This document shows positions 1 to 8,937 of a stretch of 64,000 nucleotides of DNA, in pieces. Source of the DNA: Desulfobacterales bacterium (GTDB lineage: Bacteria; Desulfobacterota; Desulfobacteria; Desulfobacterales; JAAELO01). The translations under genes were made by a program, and so were the position numbers. The stretch is from assembly GCA_024226555.1 (NCBI GenBank), contig JAAELO010000198.1:86439-150438 (forward strand), in the 5' to 3' direction. Under the pieces are notes generated by a model that saw only the letters and a list, made by a program, of their open reading frames with translations, was not told where the DNA came from and did not search any database. Numbering within the stretch: position 1 is the stretch's first letter; each line of letters starts with the position of its first letter.

Positions 1-1245
1 GTTGGAAGACCACCAAATGTAAAAAAATTATTCCCGAACTCAAAAGCTCTTATCGTTAGTGGTAAATATATAGATAGAGCAATGAGAGCAAAAGGAAAAG
101 CGATGACTATTGCTGCTAATGGCAGAAGTCAGGTGGTTATAAGAGGTGTTCTTAAGGCAGCACAAAAAGCAAATGCCGCTGTAATAATAGAAATTGCAAG
201 AACAGAAGGTGGAATTGACAATTATTGTGGAACCACATTCTGGAATATGGCAAGACAGGTTGATGCAGTATGCAATGAAATGGGAATAACAATCCCTGTT
301 GCAATACACGCTGACCATTATGTTTTAAAAGCAGGTGAGGATTTAGACGCTACAAAAATTGAAATTGATTCAATTTTTGATGCAGGAGTAACCTCAATTG
401 CAATAGATGCTTCCCATCAGCCAGATGATGATAATCTACTTACTAACATTGCCATAAATTCAGCAATACCCGACTGGGCAGGACTTGAAACAGAAATTGG
501 TGAAATTAAGGGCAATCAGGGACTTTCATCTTCTGAAGAAGCTCTGTTTCTTATTCAGGGTTTAAATGCACATGGTATTTTTCCTGACTGGATCGCTCTA
601 AACAATGGTTCAACCCATGGCATTGAGGAGGGTGATGAGGGTATTCAGGTTGACCTAACGGCAGAAATACATAATGCAATATCAAAATATAAGGTTTCTG
701 GCGCTCAGCACGGAACAAGCGGAAATAATTCGGATAGATTGAGAAAAATTGCAGACGACACTGAAACAACTAAAGCAAACGTAGCAACTGCTCTTCAAAT
801 GATTTCCTGGGGAATGAAAGTTAATGAATATGGAAACAGTATATTTGATGAAAAGGGAGACCTTATTAAGATTGAAGGTGAAGGACTTTCTGAAAAGCTT
901 TGGGCTGAAATGAAAGCTTATGCTGACGAACAAAATATTAAAGGAAGTAATTTTAAAAAGATAAACCGTCCATTTGAAAATAGAATTCTTGCCCAAACAA
1001 GAGAAGTTAGAGAAAGAATGGTTGATGCAACAGCCGAATTTGCCTATGACCTTCTTGCAAATGTTTTTAATGCAGAGGGAACTGGCGATCTTCTTATTCA
1101 GGAAATTTTAGAGAAAAACTCATATGACTCTGGTCCACTTGTTGGAATAATTGAATCGAAAGATGAATGGACTGAGGAGAAAATCCGTCACAAGGCTTCG
1201 CTTATCATCACCGATAAGGGACCTGATGGAGATTTTAGCGAATAA
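1..1245 (+). CDS. fba: class II fructose-bisphosphate aldolase family protein, 5' end outside window
   Basis: The frame is open from base 1, so the gene starts upstream of the window and the first ATG at 82 is internal. The visible 414 residues match a long-form, zinc-dependent class II aldolase, which cleaves fructose 1,6-bisphosphate in glycolysis or makes it in gluconeogenesis. Visible landmarks in order are HADHY (catalytic Asp and zinc His), an ETEIGEIKG segment (zinc Glu region), NNGSTHG and GAQHGTSGN (zinc and phosphate-binding His/Gly loops). The C-terminal third is helical, as expected for the long form. The stop codon overlaps the ATG of the following Nudix gene (TAATG), which suggests translational coupling. 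Substrate specificity within the class II family (fructose- versus other ketose-bisphosphates) cannot be fixed from sequence alone. Confidence 0.85.
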   Translation, partial: VGRPPNVKKLFPNSKALIVSGKYIDRAMRAKGKAMTIAANGRSQVVIRGVLKAAQKANAAVIIEIARTEGGIDNYCGTTFWNMARQVDAVCNEMGITIPVAIHADHYVLKAGEDLDATKIEIDSIFDAGVTSIAIDASHQPDDDNLLTNIAINSAIPDWAGLETEIGEIKGNQGLSSSEEALFLIQGLNAHGIFPDWIALNNGSTHGIEEGDEGIQVDLTAEIHNAISKYKVSGAQHGTSGNNSDRLRKIADDTETTKANVATALQMISWGMKVNEYGNSIFDEKGDLIKIEGEGLSEKLWAEMKAYADEQNIKGSNFKKINRPFENRILAQTREVRERMVDATAEFAYDLLANVFNAEGTGDLLIQEILEKNSYDSGPLVGIIESKDEWTEEKIRHKASLIITDKGPDGDFSE

Positions 1246-1745
1246 TGCAAAAAAAAATATTTTGCCATTTTTGTGCGACACCTCTTATAAATAAATATAT
1301 TGAGGGTCGCACAAGACGTTTCTGCACATCATGCAATTCTCCAATTTACGAAAATCCTATACCAGCATCATGCCTTGTGGTTATAAATGAAAAGGATGAA
1401 GTTCTCTTAGTAAAAAGAAGTGTAGAACCACAAATAGGCATGTGGTGTTTACCAGGAGGATTTATTGAGCTTGGTGAAACACCATATGAAGCAGGCTTAA
1501 GAGAGCTCAAGGAAGAAACAGGTCTATCAGGTAAAATAGATACGCTATTAGGTGTTTCAACCCACAGCAATGAACAGTATTATTCGGTTTTAATTACAGG
1601 TTTTTTAATAAAACAATTTTCAGGATCTATGAATGCGGGAGATGATGCATCTGATGTTTCTTTTTTTAGTAAGAATAAAATGCCGAAAATTGCTTTTTCA
1701 ACACATGAATCTTTCATTAATACTTATTACTCAATTTATGCGTAA
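1245..1745 (+). CDS. Nudix hydrolase with N-terminal zinc ribbon
   Basis: A 166-residue cytosolic protein. Residues about 7-31 carry two Cys-x2-Cys knuckles (CHFC and CTSC), which form a small zinc ribbon. A complete Nudix box follows: GGFIELGE, a seven-residue spacer, then RELKEETGL. All the metal-binding Glu residues of the GX5EX7REUXEEXGU pattern are present, so it should hydrolyse a nucleoside diphosphate linked to another group. The zinc-ribbon plus Nudix layout resembles NudC-like or ADP-ribose/NADH pyrophosphatase relatives, but the substrate is not certain. The start codon overlaps the aldolase stop by one base, so the two genes are probably co-transcribed. Confidence 0.85.
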   Translation: MQKKIFCHFCATPLINKYIEGRTRRFCTSCNSPIYENPIPASCLVVINEKDEVLLVKRSVEPQIGMWCLPGGFIELGETPYEAGLRELKEETGLSGKIDTLLGVSTHSNEQYYSVLITGFLIKQFSGSMNAGDDASDVSFFSKNKMPKIAFSTHESFINTYYSIYA

Positions 1746-1949
1746 TTTTTAGAAATCATAAAATACTATTTAATTTTTTTCTCCTGCCTCCGATATCTAA
1801 TTATAAGTTAGAGATTTAAAAAATATTAATTGTTGATGTTTTTTTATTATAAGTGTAAATACATGGCTTTTTTATATTAAAAACATTGACATAGAGACTA
1901 TTAAAAGAATAGAATTTACTAAGTTTTTCTGTTTTTTGTAAAAAAAGCT

Positions 1950-1976
1950 TAAGTTCTTTCTGCATAATACCGATAC
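1950..1976 (+). promoter_or_regulatory. candidate sigma-28 (FliA) promoter for the flgM block
   Basis: TAAGTTCT, an 11-base spacer, then ACCGATAC. This closely resembles the FliA consensus TAAAGTTT-N11-GCCGATAA, with exact spacing. It lies about 20 bases upstream of the RBS (AGAGGA) of the gene at 1995. The position before an flgM-containing block fits late flagellar control. Motif match only; not tested. Confidence 0.65.
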
Positions 1977-1994
1977 TTTTTTTAGAGGAATTTT

Positions 1995-2303
1995 ATGCAT
2001 ATACCAACATATCAGATTCATAATGTTATAAAGGGTTACATAAGACATTTTTGTAACGGGGAATCTGATGAGGAGAAAAGCTTTTTAAGTCACCAGGGTT
2101 TCGAAGATAGAAAAGATGCTGTTTTAAAACAAACAGCCCTTGATATTATCGAAAAAATAATGAAACTTGAAAGCCCTGAAAAGATGACTTCAGAAATAAA
2201 CCAAAAAAGTGAATTTGTATTTAATACAGTTGATTCAAACAGCAAAAAAATAAAAAATGTTTTGTTTGTTGAAGATAACAGTTTTAAAGTAAGTCCACTG
2301 TAA
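1995..2303 (+). CDS. DVU0524-family FlgM-associated protein
   Basis: A 102-residue soluble protein beginning MHIPTYQIHNVIKGYIRHF. This opening is the hallmark of the DVU0524 family, found next to flgM in sulfate-reducing and related Desulfobacterota. The molecular role is unknown; the family is named for its neighbour. The start has an AGAGGA RBS 6 bases upstream, and a sigma-28-like promoter lies just before it. It is followed at 2344 by flgM, about 40 bases downstream, so both are probably in one late flagellar transcript. No transmembrane segment or known catalytic motif is visible. Confidence 0.8.
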   Translation: MHIPTYQIHNVIKGYIRHFCNGESDEEKSFLSHQGFEDRKDAVLKQTALDIIEKIMKLESPEKMTSEINQKSEFVFNTVDSNSKKIKNVLFVEDNSFKVSPL

Positions 2304-2343
2304 AATGTCCAGAGTATAGAAAAATATAACTCGGAGGATGCAC

Positions 2344-2634
2344 ATGAAAGTTGACGGTACTAATCAGTATAAGAAACAAACTTATGTTAAAGAAACTGCC
2401 AAAACAGAGAATGACAAAGTTTCTTCAAAGAAAAAAGATGCAGCTAAAGATACCGTTAGCCTGTCTAACGATCTGAAAGATCTGCAACTTGTTAAAAAAG
2501 CAGTTGACAAGTCTCCTTCCATCAGAAAAGAGAAAGTTGATGAGTTAAAAAGCCAGATCAAAAATGGAACATACAAGATCGATGCTGATAAAATTGCAGG
2601 GAAGATGTTAAACTCTGCAGATGAAGCTATATAA
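2344..2634 (+). CDS. flgM: anti-sigma-28 factor FlgM
   Basis: A 96-residue hydrophilic protein with the FlgM layout: a Lys/Glu-rich disordered N-terminal half, then a helix with DTVSLSNDLKDLQLVKKAVDKSP and the C-terminal sigma-binding segment VDELKSQIKNGTYKIDADKIAGKML. FlgM holds sigma-28 inactive until the hook-basal body is complete and is then exported through the flagellar type III channel. The ATG at 2344 is preferred over 2338 because the SD sequence GGAGG (2333-2337) lies 6 bases before it and directly abuts the first ATG. A strong hairpin follows the stop codon. Confidence 0.88.
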   Translation: MKVDGTNQYKKQTYVKETAKTENDKVSSKKKDAAKDTVSLSNDLKDLQLVKKAVDKSPSIRKEKVDELKSQIKNGTYKIDADKIAGKMLNSADEAI

Positions 2635-2637
2635 TTA

Positions 2638-2671
2638 AGGTAATTATTTCTTAGAGAGGAAATAATTACCT
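2638..2671 (+). terminator. hairpin terminator after flgM
   Basis: A perfect 13-bp inverted repeat (AGGTAATTATTTC and its complement) with an 8-base loop starts 4 bases after the flgM stop codon. It ends in CGAAAAATC rather than a clean T-run, so termination efficiency is uncertain. Confidence 0.6.
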
Positions 2672-2796
2672 CGAAAAATCAAGATTTTATATTTTATATT
2701 TTCCCCCAACTACCTGTTTTCACTATCCCCTATACAGTATTGTAAAAATAAATATTTTATGGCTTGGTTATTGCAAATTATTATCTGCAAATAACT

Positions 2797-2956
2797 GGTA
2801 ATCTCTTATAAATTGCCTTTTGATCGAACTACTTATGTTGTTCAGAAAATAGAACAACAGGATTATTTCAAAAAAAGAACTGTGTTTATAAAAATAAGAC
2901 CTTTTATAAACATGACCTTTGTATTTCAATCAAAATTCTAACGATTAGAGGTTTCC
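2797..2956. repeat. dispersed MITE-like element, copy 1
   Basis: About 160 bp between flgM and the gene at 3029. The left end is GGTAATCTCTTATAAATTGCC (arm 2 type, followed by TTTTGATCGAACTACT). The right end is TCTAACGATTAGAGGTTTCC (arm 1 type). It contains a GTTGTTC / GAACAAC hairpin at 2837-2858. The ends are diverged and no target-site duplication is seen, so this looks like an old copy. Confidence 0.75.
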
Positions 2957-3028
2957 TACAGGTTATTTAATTAAAGCAATGAATTCTATTGTTTTTTCAT
3001 TGTTAGCTTTGGATAAGGAGGTGATTTA

Positions 3029-3472
3029 ATGGTTAATATTTCAGGCATATCCGATAAATCCCAACAAGTTAATCCTGTTAAGAAACAGGAAAAAGCGGAC
3101 GGGGTTTTTCAAAAAACACTGGATAATGCCATTGCAACAAAGGCTCCACAAATGCAAAAGACAAATGCTATGCAACTGGGTGAAATCAGGACGACAAATA
3201 TAAATCCTGTAAATTTTACATCTCTTGATATAGCAAAAAAATCGGACCAGGTTCTTTCCATGTTGGAAAATTACTCGAACGATCTTTTAAACCCATCTAA
3301 ATCCTTAAGGGATCTTGAACCTCAGATCAAACAGCTTAAAAAGGATACTGAGGAATTAATGGAGGGAATTATATCAAGCGATGAGGATGATAATATCCGT
3401 CAGCACGCAGCGCAGTGCGCTATGCTTGGTAGTCTTGAGGTTATGAAGTTTGAACGTGGAGATTATGTTTAA
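3029..3472 (+). CDS. hypothetical protein, probably flagellum-linked
   Basis: A 147-residue soluble protein of no family I can name. It has a perfect SD (AAGGAGGTGAT) just before the ATG. The N-terminal half (to about residue 60) is polar and probably disordered, rich in Lys, Gln and Asn. Residues about 70-147 are helical, with an acidic segment (SSDEDDN) and a Cys at about residue 132. The organisation (disordered N-terminus, helical C-terminus) and the position after flgM suggest a flagellar export chaperone or regulator, but this rests on context only. The gene ends in a strong terminator. Confidence 0.65.
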   Translation: MVNISGISDKSQQVNPVKKQEKADGVFQKTLDNAIATKAPQMQKTNAMQLGEIRTTNINPVNFTSLDIAKKSDQVLSMLENYSNDLLNPSKSLRDLEPQIKQLKKDTEELMEGIISSDEDDNIRQHAAQCAMLGSLEVMKFERGDYV

Positions 3473-3474
3473 AA

Positions 3475-3517
3475 CTAATAAATCATGGCTGGGGTTTCCC
3501 AGCCTTAGATTTATTAG
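3475..3517 (+). terminator. strong intrinsic hairpin
   Basis: Two stacked stems directly after the stop codon: CTAATAAATC pairs with GATTTATTAG, and inside it GGCTGGG pairs with CCCAGCC around a short GTTT loop. It closes the transcript of the gene at 3029-3472. Confidence 0.8.
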
Positions 3518-3541
3518 TGGAAAATTGGCGTTGTAAAATTC

Positions 3542-3628
3542 CTTCATATACTTCGTTGTAGCAACCGATCTGACGTATTATTAAGTACGCCTCACGCCTG
3601 ATCAAACGCTAACGCCTTGTATATGAAG
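3542..3628. repeat. large imperfect palindrome
   Basis: CTTCATATAC (3542-3551) and its exact complement GTATATGAAG (3619-3628) enclose about 67 bases that include further partial complementarity (CGTTGTAGC against GCTAACGCC). The interior is more GC-rich than the surroundings, and the right arm runs into TTTTTT. It is unrelated to the GGGAAYCTC elements. It could be a second repeat family or a bulky terminator; only one copy is in the window. Confidence 0.6.
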
Positions 3629-3744
3629 TTTTTTACTTAGCAAAAAAATCAACTTAAATAGCTATTATCTAATAGATTCTTTCCTAAACTCAAGTATATT
3701 TATTAAATAATAGTTATTGATGGTGTTGATATTTATTAAGATTT

Positions 3745-4548
3745 TTACTTGAATTTATCTTTGGCAAGATTCCACTCTTTGTCTATTTCTGACCTGGAAA
3801 TCGTTTCCAGGGTATTTCCATTTTTTTTGACTGATTTTTCCATATATCTGAACCGGTTTTCAAATTTGTTAATTGAGCTTCGAAGTGCTGTATCCGGATG
3901 GATTTTAGCATGTCTTGCAACATTTGTGAGTGTGAATAACAGATCTCCAAACTCCATCTCTATTTCAGACTTGTCTTTAATTTTTATAGCTTCTTTAAGT
4001 TCATCAAGTTCCTCATCTACTTTTTTAAGAACCCCATCCATATCATCCCAGTCAAAGCCATTTCTGGCAGTTCTGTCTGAAACTGAGTATGCTTTTTTAA
4101 GGGGTGGCATTTTATAAGGAACCGAATCTAAAATTGATTCAACTGAGTTTTCTGCTCTTTCCTGCCTTTTTATACCCTCCCATTTTTTTAGAACATCACT
4201 TTCTGTTTCAGCTACTTCATCTCCAAAAACATGGGGATGTCTTCGTATTAATTTTTCAGCATTTTTCTGTATTACATCTTTTATGGAAAACTTTTTGTTC
4301 TCTTCAAATATATTAGCAATAAAAACAATGAGAAACATGACGTCACCAAGTTCCTCTGAAATATTTCCAGGATCACCACTTTCCAAAGAGTCAATCAGCT
4401 CATAAAGTTCCTCTTCAATACTGACTGAAAGCGTTTTTACAGTTTGCTTTTTATCCCATGGACAACCATCTTTACCACGAAGTTGTTTAAGTATTTTTTT
4501 AATATCTGAAAATTCGTATAAATCTTTATCTAAATCTATTCTTCCCAA
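3745..4548 (-). CDS. mazG: nucleoside triphosphate pyrophosphohydrolase MazG
   Basis: 267 residues, the usual length for two-domain MazG (E. coli about 263). Each half shows a MazG four-helix motif: SIEEELYELIDSLESGD...SEELGDVMF in the first domain (residues about 40-75) and KVDEELDELKEAI...EMEFGDLLF in the second (about 170-205). The EExxE and ExxD metal ligands are visible in both. The enzyme converts NTPs/dNTPs to monophosphates plus pyrophosphate, which removes aberrant nucleotides and tunes nucleotide pools. It overlaps the end of cvpA by 13 bases, so the two are co-transcribed on the minus strand. Confidence 0.92.
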   Translation of the reverse strand: MGRIDLDKDLYEFSDIKKILKQLRGKDGCPWDKKQTVKTLSVSIEEELYELIDSLESGDPGNISEELGDVMFLIVFIANIFEENKKFSIKDVIQKNAEKLIRRHPHVFGDEVAETESDVLKKWEGIKRQERAENSVESILDSVPYKMPPLKKAYSVSDRTARNGFDWDDMDGVLKKVDEELDELKEAIKIKDKSEIEMEFGDLLFTLTNVARHAKIHPDTALRSSINKFENRFRYMEKSVKKNGNTLETISRSEIDKEWNLAKDKFK

Positions 4549-5045
4549 TTCTCTTTAACCCCGCTTATTTTATCCTTTATAAAATCCTGAGGCACCATCT
4601 CTTCAGTAACATCTATTATAATTTGAGAAATTTTGGATTCATTGATCATAGGAATATCAACAGATAAAAAATTCTGAATACCTATAAAAACAATGGAAAC
4701 AATTACAACTCCTTTTATCAAACCAAAAACCCCACCAAGCATGCCATCAAAACTCTTTAAAAATTCTATTTTTATTGAATCTTTAAGATATTTACCAAAA
4801 AAACCTGCGATGAAAAATATTATAAATAGAATTATCAAAAAGCTTGCAAGAGCAAGAATTTTCTCTGACCACCCCGGAACAATTTCCTGTAAAATAACTG
4901 CAAGGTCTTCATAAAACGCAATACCAGCATAAAAACCTATGAAACTTCCGGCTATAATAGCTACTTCACGGATCATTCCTTTCTTGAATCCTTGATATAA
5001 AAACATGCACAAAAAGCAACCGATCAAAATATCAATAAAATTCAT
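4536..5045 (-). CDS. cvpA: CvpA family membrane protein
   Basis: 169 residues with four hydrophobic segments (about residues 3-20, 25-45, 65-90 and 100-125), the usual CvpA layout. The opening MNFIDILIGCFLCMFLYQGFKKG is characteristic. CvpA proteins sit in the inner membrane and affect colicin V secretion and envelope homeostasis; the biochemical role is unsettled. An SD-like GGAGA lies just upstream of the start (TTTAAGGAGAGTTTATG on the minus strand). It is first in a cvpA-mazG transcript. Confidence 0.85.
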   Translation of the reverse strand: MNFIDILIGCFLCMFLYQGFKKGMIREVAIIAGSFIGFYAGIAFYEDLAVILQEIVPGWSEKILALASFLIILFIIFFIAGFFGKYLKDSIKIEFLKSFDGMLGGVFGLIKGVVIVSIVFIGIQNFLSVDIPMINESKISQIIIDVTEEMVPQDFIKDKISGVKENWEE

Positions 5046-5104
5046 AAACTCTCCTTAAATTAAGCTTAAGCGGTCTTAAGCTTTAAAAGTAATTGCTTTA
5101 TTTA

Positions 5105-5201
5105 GGACATCTAAAAACTACTCTTTTGAACAAATACTGCGCAAAACTAAAAGCTTTTACAATCTGTATTTGAGTCAAAACTCCAATTATTAGAGGTTTC
5201 C
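5105..5201. repeat. dispersed MITE-like element, copy 2, with TTTA target duplication
   Basis: A 97-bp copy starting GGACATCTAAAAACTACTC (arm 2) and ending CCAATTATTAGAGGTTTCC (arm 1). It is flanked by perfect TTTA direct repeats at 5101-5104 and 5202-5205. It sits in the 355-bp gap between the divergent cvpA and phoH genes. The rest of that gap (5206-5400) is AT-rich and must hold the phoH promoter; I see no clear -35/-10 pair. Confidence 0.85.
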
Positions 5202-5400
5202 TTTATATGGTTTAGCACAATTAAAAATATTGTGCCCTAATAGTTATCTCTGATAACGTAATAACTATAAAACACAAAATATCAATCAAAGCAATTGCAT
5301 CTTACCAAGGCTATTAAAATGCAACGAATTTTTATTGTTTTGTAAAGTGTATATTGTTAGAAGTGTATTTATTTTTATTATAAGAGGATAAATTTAGTAG

Positions 5401-6372
5401 ATGGTTAAAAAATCTGAATTTAAAGAGGTGGAGATCAAGTTCAACAATAATGATCTGGTTATACAGCTATTTGGTGAGCATAATGGACATCTTAAGAAAA
5501 TTTCTAAACTTTTAGGTGTTTCAATCAATGCAAGAGGAACAACAGTTAAAATTGAGGGTGATGAAGCATCTGTAAAATTATCTGAAAAGGTTTTGAATGA
5601 ACTATATGGACTTCTAAAGGAAAAATACCCTATTTTCCCCAATGATATAGATTTTGCTGTAAGAACATTGAGTTCGGATAGTAAAACGAAGCTTAAGGAT
5701 GTTTTTCTGGATACTGTCTTTGTATCAACAAGAAAAAAAGCAATTGCGCCTAAAAATCCATCCCAGAAGAAGTATATTGATGCAATCAGAAATCACGATG
5801 TGGTTTTTGGTATAGGACCTGCAGGAACAGGGAAAACCTATCTTGCAGTGGCAATGGCTGTATCAGCTCTTTCCAAAGGACTTGTGAACAGAATAATTCT
5901 AACAAGACCTGCAGTTGAAGCTGGCGAAGCCTTGGGTTTTCTACCTGGTAATCTTTCTGAGAAGGTAGATCCATACCTTCGCCCTCTTTATGATGCTCTC
6001 CACGATATGTTAAGTTATGAAAAATTTGCTGCTCTAATGGAAAAAGGAATAATAGAGGTAGCTCCCCTTGCTTTTATGAGAGGAAGAACTTTAAATGATG
6101 CTTTTATTATTCTGGATGAAGCACAAAATACTACTTCAGAACAGATGAAGATGTTTCTGACCAGAATAGGGTTTAACTCAAAAGCCGTTATTACAGGTGA
6201 TATAACCCAGATAGATCTTCCATCTTCAAAAAAATCCGGGCTTATTGAAGCAAAAAAAATTCTTTCCGATATTAAAGGTTTGAAATTTGTATACTATTCC
6301 AAGGAAGATGTTGTAAGGCACAGACTTGTGATGAAAATCATCACAGCATATGAGAAAGAATCACAAAGTTAA
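5401..6372 (+). CDS. phoH: PhoH-like ATPase
   Basis: 323 residues, the normal PhoH size. An N-terminal KH-like region (residues about 10-70) is followed by the ATPase core with Walker A GPAGTGKT at 139-146 and Walker [10 protein letters not shown] near 235. PhoH proteins are cytosolic ATPases linked to RNA metabolism. The arrangement phoH, 7TM-HD, ybeY is widespread in bacteria and ties this copy to rRNA maturation with YbeY. The ATG at 5401 gives a full-length family match; the AAGAGGA upstream is rather distant (about 13 bases). Confidence 0.92.
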   Translation: MVKKSEFKEVEIKFNNNDLVIQLFGEHNGHLKKISKLLGVSINARGTTVKIEGDEASVKLSEKVLNELYGLLKEKYPIFPNDIDFAVRTLSSDSKTKLKDVFLDTVFVSTRKKAIAPKNPSQKKYIDAIRNHDVVFGIGPAGTGKTYLAVAMAVSALSKGLVNRIILTRPAVEAGEALGFLPGNLSEKVDPYLRPLYDALHDMLSYEKFAALMEKGIIEVAPLAFMRGRTLNDAFIILDEAQNTTSEQMKMFLTRIGFNSKAVITGDITQIDLPSSKKSGLIEAKKILSDIKGLKFVYYSKEDVVRHRLVMKIITAYEKESQS

Positions 6373-6555
6373 GAAAAAAGTATTATCTTTCATTCTTCAA
6401 AGAAAAGGATTATGATAGTTAAATTATTGAAGATGTTATGAGAATTAGTAATTTTTATATCTAATATTTATAGATGGTTATGGAGGAATGTAGTTATATT
6501 TCAGCTTAAAATTAATAGTTTTTAATAAACTTTAATAATTTTAAAATATACTATT

Positions 6556-8937
6556 ATGAATGATCTTTTTCGACAAAAAATAAATAATTTACTTGATTCG
6601 GGCAGAACCACACTCGTTTCAATTCTACTTGGTGTTACAATCCTGTTCACTTTTTTCTTAAGTCAGGATTTTGTTATAACAGACAATCCATATCAGGTTG
6701 GAGATATTGCCAAAAGAGATATTAAAGCTCCCAAAGATTTCATCATAGAAGATGTGGAAACAACTCTTAAGAATCGTAAAGATGCCTTAAAAGCAGTTCC
6801 AACAATCTATGATCATGATGCATCTTTGTTACCCAACTTAATAAAAAAGATTACTATAGCTTTCAAAGACGCAAGTAGTGTTTTTGAAACCCCACTAAAA
6901 CCTTATCCCCCTGTAAAACCAGTAGATAATAAAACTCCTGCTGAAGCAGCTAAAAACTTAACTCCAAAAGCCAGAATCTGGAATATGAAAAAGGATTTTG
7001 AGGAAAAAGTTGGGTTTACATTCACCAAAAAAGAATACCAGTCGCTAATTAATGACAAATTTTCGTCACAAATCTCAACTCTTATTAGTAATATTTTAAC
7101 AGAGATACTAAGTAACGGTGTCGTTGCTAATAAAGAGTTACTTTTAAAAGAATCTGAAAAGGGCATAACACTACACATTGTTGGCACAGAAAAAGAGGCT
7201 CTGGTCCGTAATTTAAAGGTTTATTATAGCATAAAGCAAGCTGAAAAAATGGTGAAGATTGTTGCAGAACAAACTTTTAAAGGTAACAATATCAATTATG
7301 AAATAAGAGATATTGTTGTAAAAATTGTTCTGAAAAAACTCCATCCAAATATTTCATTAAACAGGAATAAGACTGAAGAGAGAAAGAAAAAGGTTGAAGA
7401 GTCCATAAAACCAACACTTTATGAAATTAAAGAGGGTGAAAAGCTTATAAGTGAGGGTGAAAGAGTCACAAAACAGCAACTTAAGAAGTTGATGGATCTT
7501 GAGAAAAGATTGAAAAACGAAAATATTTTCACAAGGATCATTGGAACCGCTTTGATCATTGTTTTTTTTCTTACATCCTCATACTTAATGTTCTTTCAAA
7601 ATGCTGAACTGTTAAAAATCAATCACAACAAGAACATAATGTTTCTTGCAACCATACTTATCTCTTTTCTGTTTATAGCTAAAATCTCAGAACCCATAGC
7701 TGCCTCAATATCCCAGATAACAACAATTCCATCATCATCAATGATATATGGAATACCTATAACAGCGGGCGTTATGACGATTTGCCTTTTCATAGGACTT
7801 GATGTTGCAATGCCATTTGCTCTTATTATTTCAATATTTACGGCAATTATATTTGCAAAAAGATTTGAGCTGTTTCTCTACTTTCTTTTAAGTGGAATTT
7901 TTGCTGCTCACTGGATGCAGGATTGCCGGGAAAGAAAAGTCTTTATAAAAGCCGGGGCAAAACTGGGACTCTTTAATGCAGCCCTTGCTATTTCAACAGA
8001 TATATATATGTCTGATTTCTATGGAATGAAACTACTTTGGGATGCTTTTTTTGGTTTCCTCGGAGGACTTTCTGCAGGTATTGTAACAGCCGGTATTGCT
8101 CCACTTGTTGAGATGCTGTTTGATTACACTACAGATATTAAACTTCTTGAGCTCGCGAATCTTGACCAACCAATTTTAAGAAGATTAATGATCGAAGCTC
8201 CTGGAACATATAATCATAGCGTTATAGTAGGTACAATGGCAGACTCTGTTGCATCGGAAATAGGTGCCAGTCCACTTTTGGCAAGAGTTTGTGGCTATTA
8301 TCATGATATTGGTAAACTGAAAAAACCCCAGTATTTTATTGAGAATCAGACAAATGGTGTGAATAAACATGATAAACTGGCGCCATCTCTTTCTGCACTT
8401 GTAATAATCGCCCATGTTAAAGATGGTGTAGAGATTGCCCAGAAATATAAGCTTGGAAAAGCTATCGTTGATACAATCAAACAACATCATGGAACAAGTA
8501 TGCTAACCTTTTTCTATGATAAAGCTAAACAACAAAGTGAAGATAATAACATTAATTCGGAAGATTTCAGATATCCCGGACCAAAACCCCAGACAAGAGA
8601 AGCTGGAATTGTTATGCTTGCTGATGTGGTGGAAGCAGCTTCGAGAACCCTTGATAATCCAACACCAGCCAGAATTCAGAAGCTTGTTCAAAACCTGATT
8701 AATAAGATTTTTGCTGATGGACAGCTTGATTACTGTGAACTAACTTTGAAAGATCTTCACAGCATAGCAAAAACATTCCATAAAATACTAAGTGGTATTT
8801 ATCACCACAGAATAGAGTATCCAGATGCGGAAAAAGAGAAAAATGGAGATACTGGTAAAAAACAACACAAAAAAAAGGACCCCAGAGACGATTCAAGCGA
8901 AGATTCAAACCATCTTAAACGCCTTGGACTGTCATGA
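6556..8937 (+). CDS. 7TM-HD family membrane phosphohydrolase (YqfF/PgpH-like)
   Basis: 793 residues. One N-terminal membrane helix (about 15-37) is followed by a long extracytoplasmic region with proline-rich stretches (7TMR-HDED type). A cluster of about seven helices covers residues about 325-530, and a cytosolic HD domain carries YNHS near 553 and YYHDIGK near 582. The HD motif is intact. In Firmicutes, relatives (PgpH) degrade cyclic di-AMP; that activity is possible here but not proven. The tail after residue 750 is highly charged (KEKNGDTGKKQHKKKD). The ybeY gene starts inside its 3' end. Confidence 0.9.
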   Translation: MNDLFRQKINNLLDSGRTTLVSILLGVTILFTFFLSQDFVITDNPYQVGDIAKRDIKAPKDFIIEDVETTLKNRKDALKAVPTIYDHDASLLPNLIKKITIAFKDASSVFETPLKPYPPVKPVDNKTPAEAAKNLTPKARIWNMKKDFEEKVGFTFTKKEYQSLINDKFSSQISTLISNILTEILSNGVVANKELLLKESEKGITLHIVGTEKEALVRNLKVYYSIKQAEKMVKIVAEQTFKGNNINYEIRDIVVKIVLKKLHPNISLNRNKTEERKKKVEESIKPTLYEIKEGEKLISEGERVTKQQLKKLMDLEKRLKNENIFTRIIGTALIIVFFLTSSYLMFFQNAELLKINHNKNIMFLATILISFLFIAKISEPIAASISQITTIPSSSMIYGIPITAGVMTICLFIGLDVAMPFALIISIFTAIIFAKRFELFLYFLLSGIFAAHWMQDCRERKVFIKAGAKLGLFNAALAISTDIYMSDFYGMKLLWDAFFGFLGGLSAGIVTAGIAPLVEMLFDYTTDIKLLELANLDQPILRRLMIEAPGTYNHSVIVGTMADSVASEIGASPLLARVCGYYHDIGKLKKPQYFIENQTNGVNKHDKLAPSLSALVIIAHVKDGVEIAQKYKLGKAIVDTIKQHHGTSMLTFFYDKAKQQSEDNNINSEDFRYPGPKPQTREAGIVMLADVVEAASRTLDNPTPARIQKLVQNLINKIFADGQLDYCELTLKDLHSIAKTFHKILSGIYHHRIEYPDAEKEKNGDTGKKQHKKKDPRDDSSEDSNHLKRLGLS

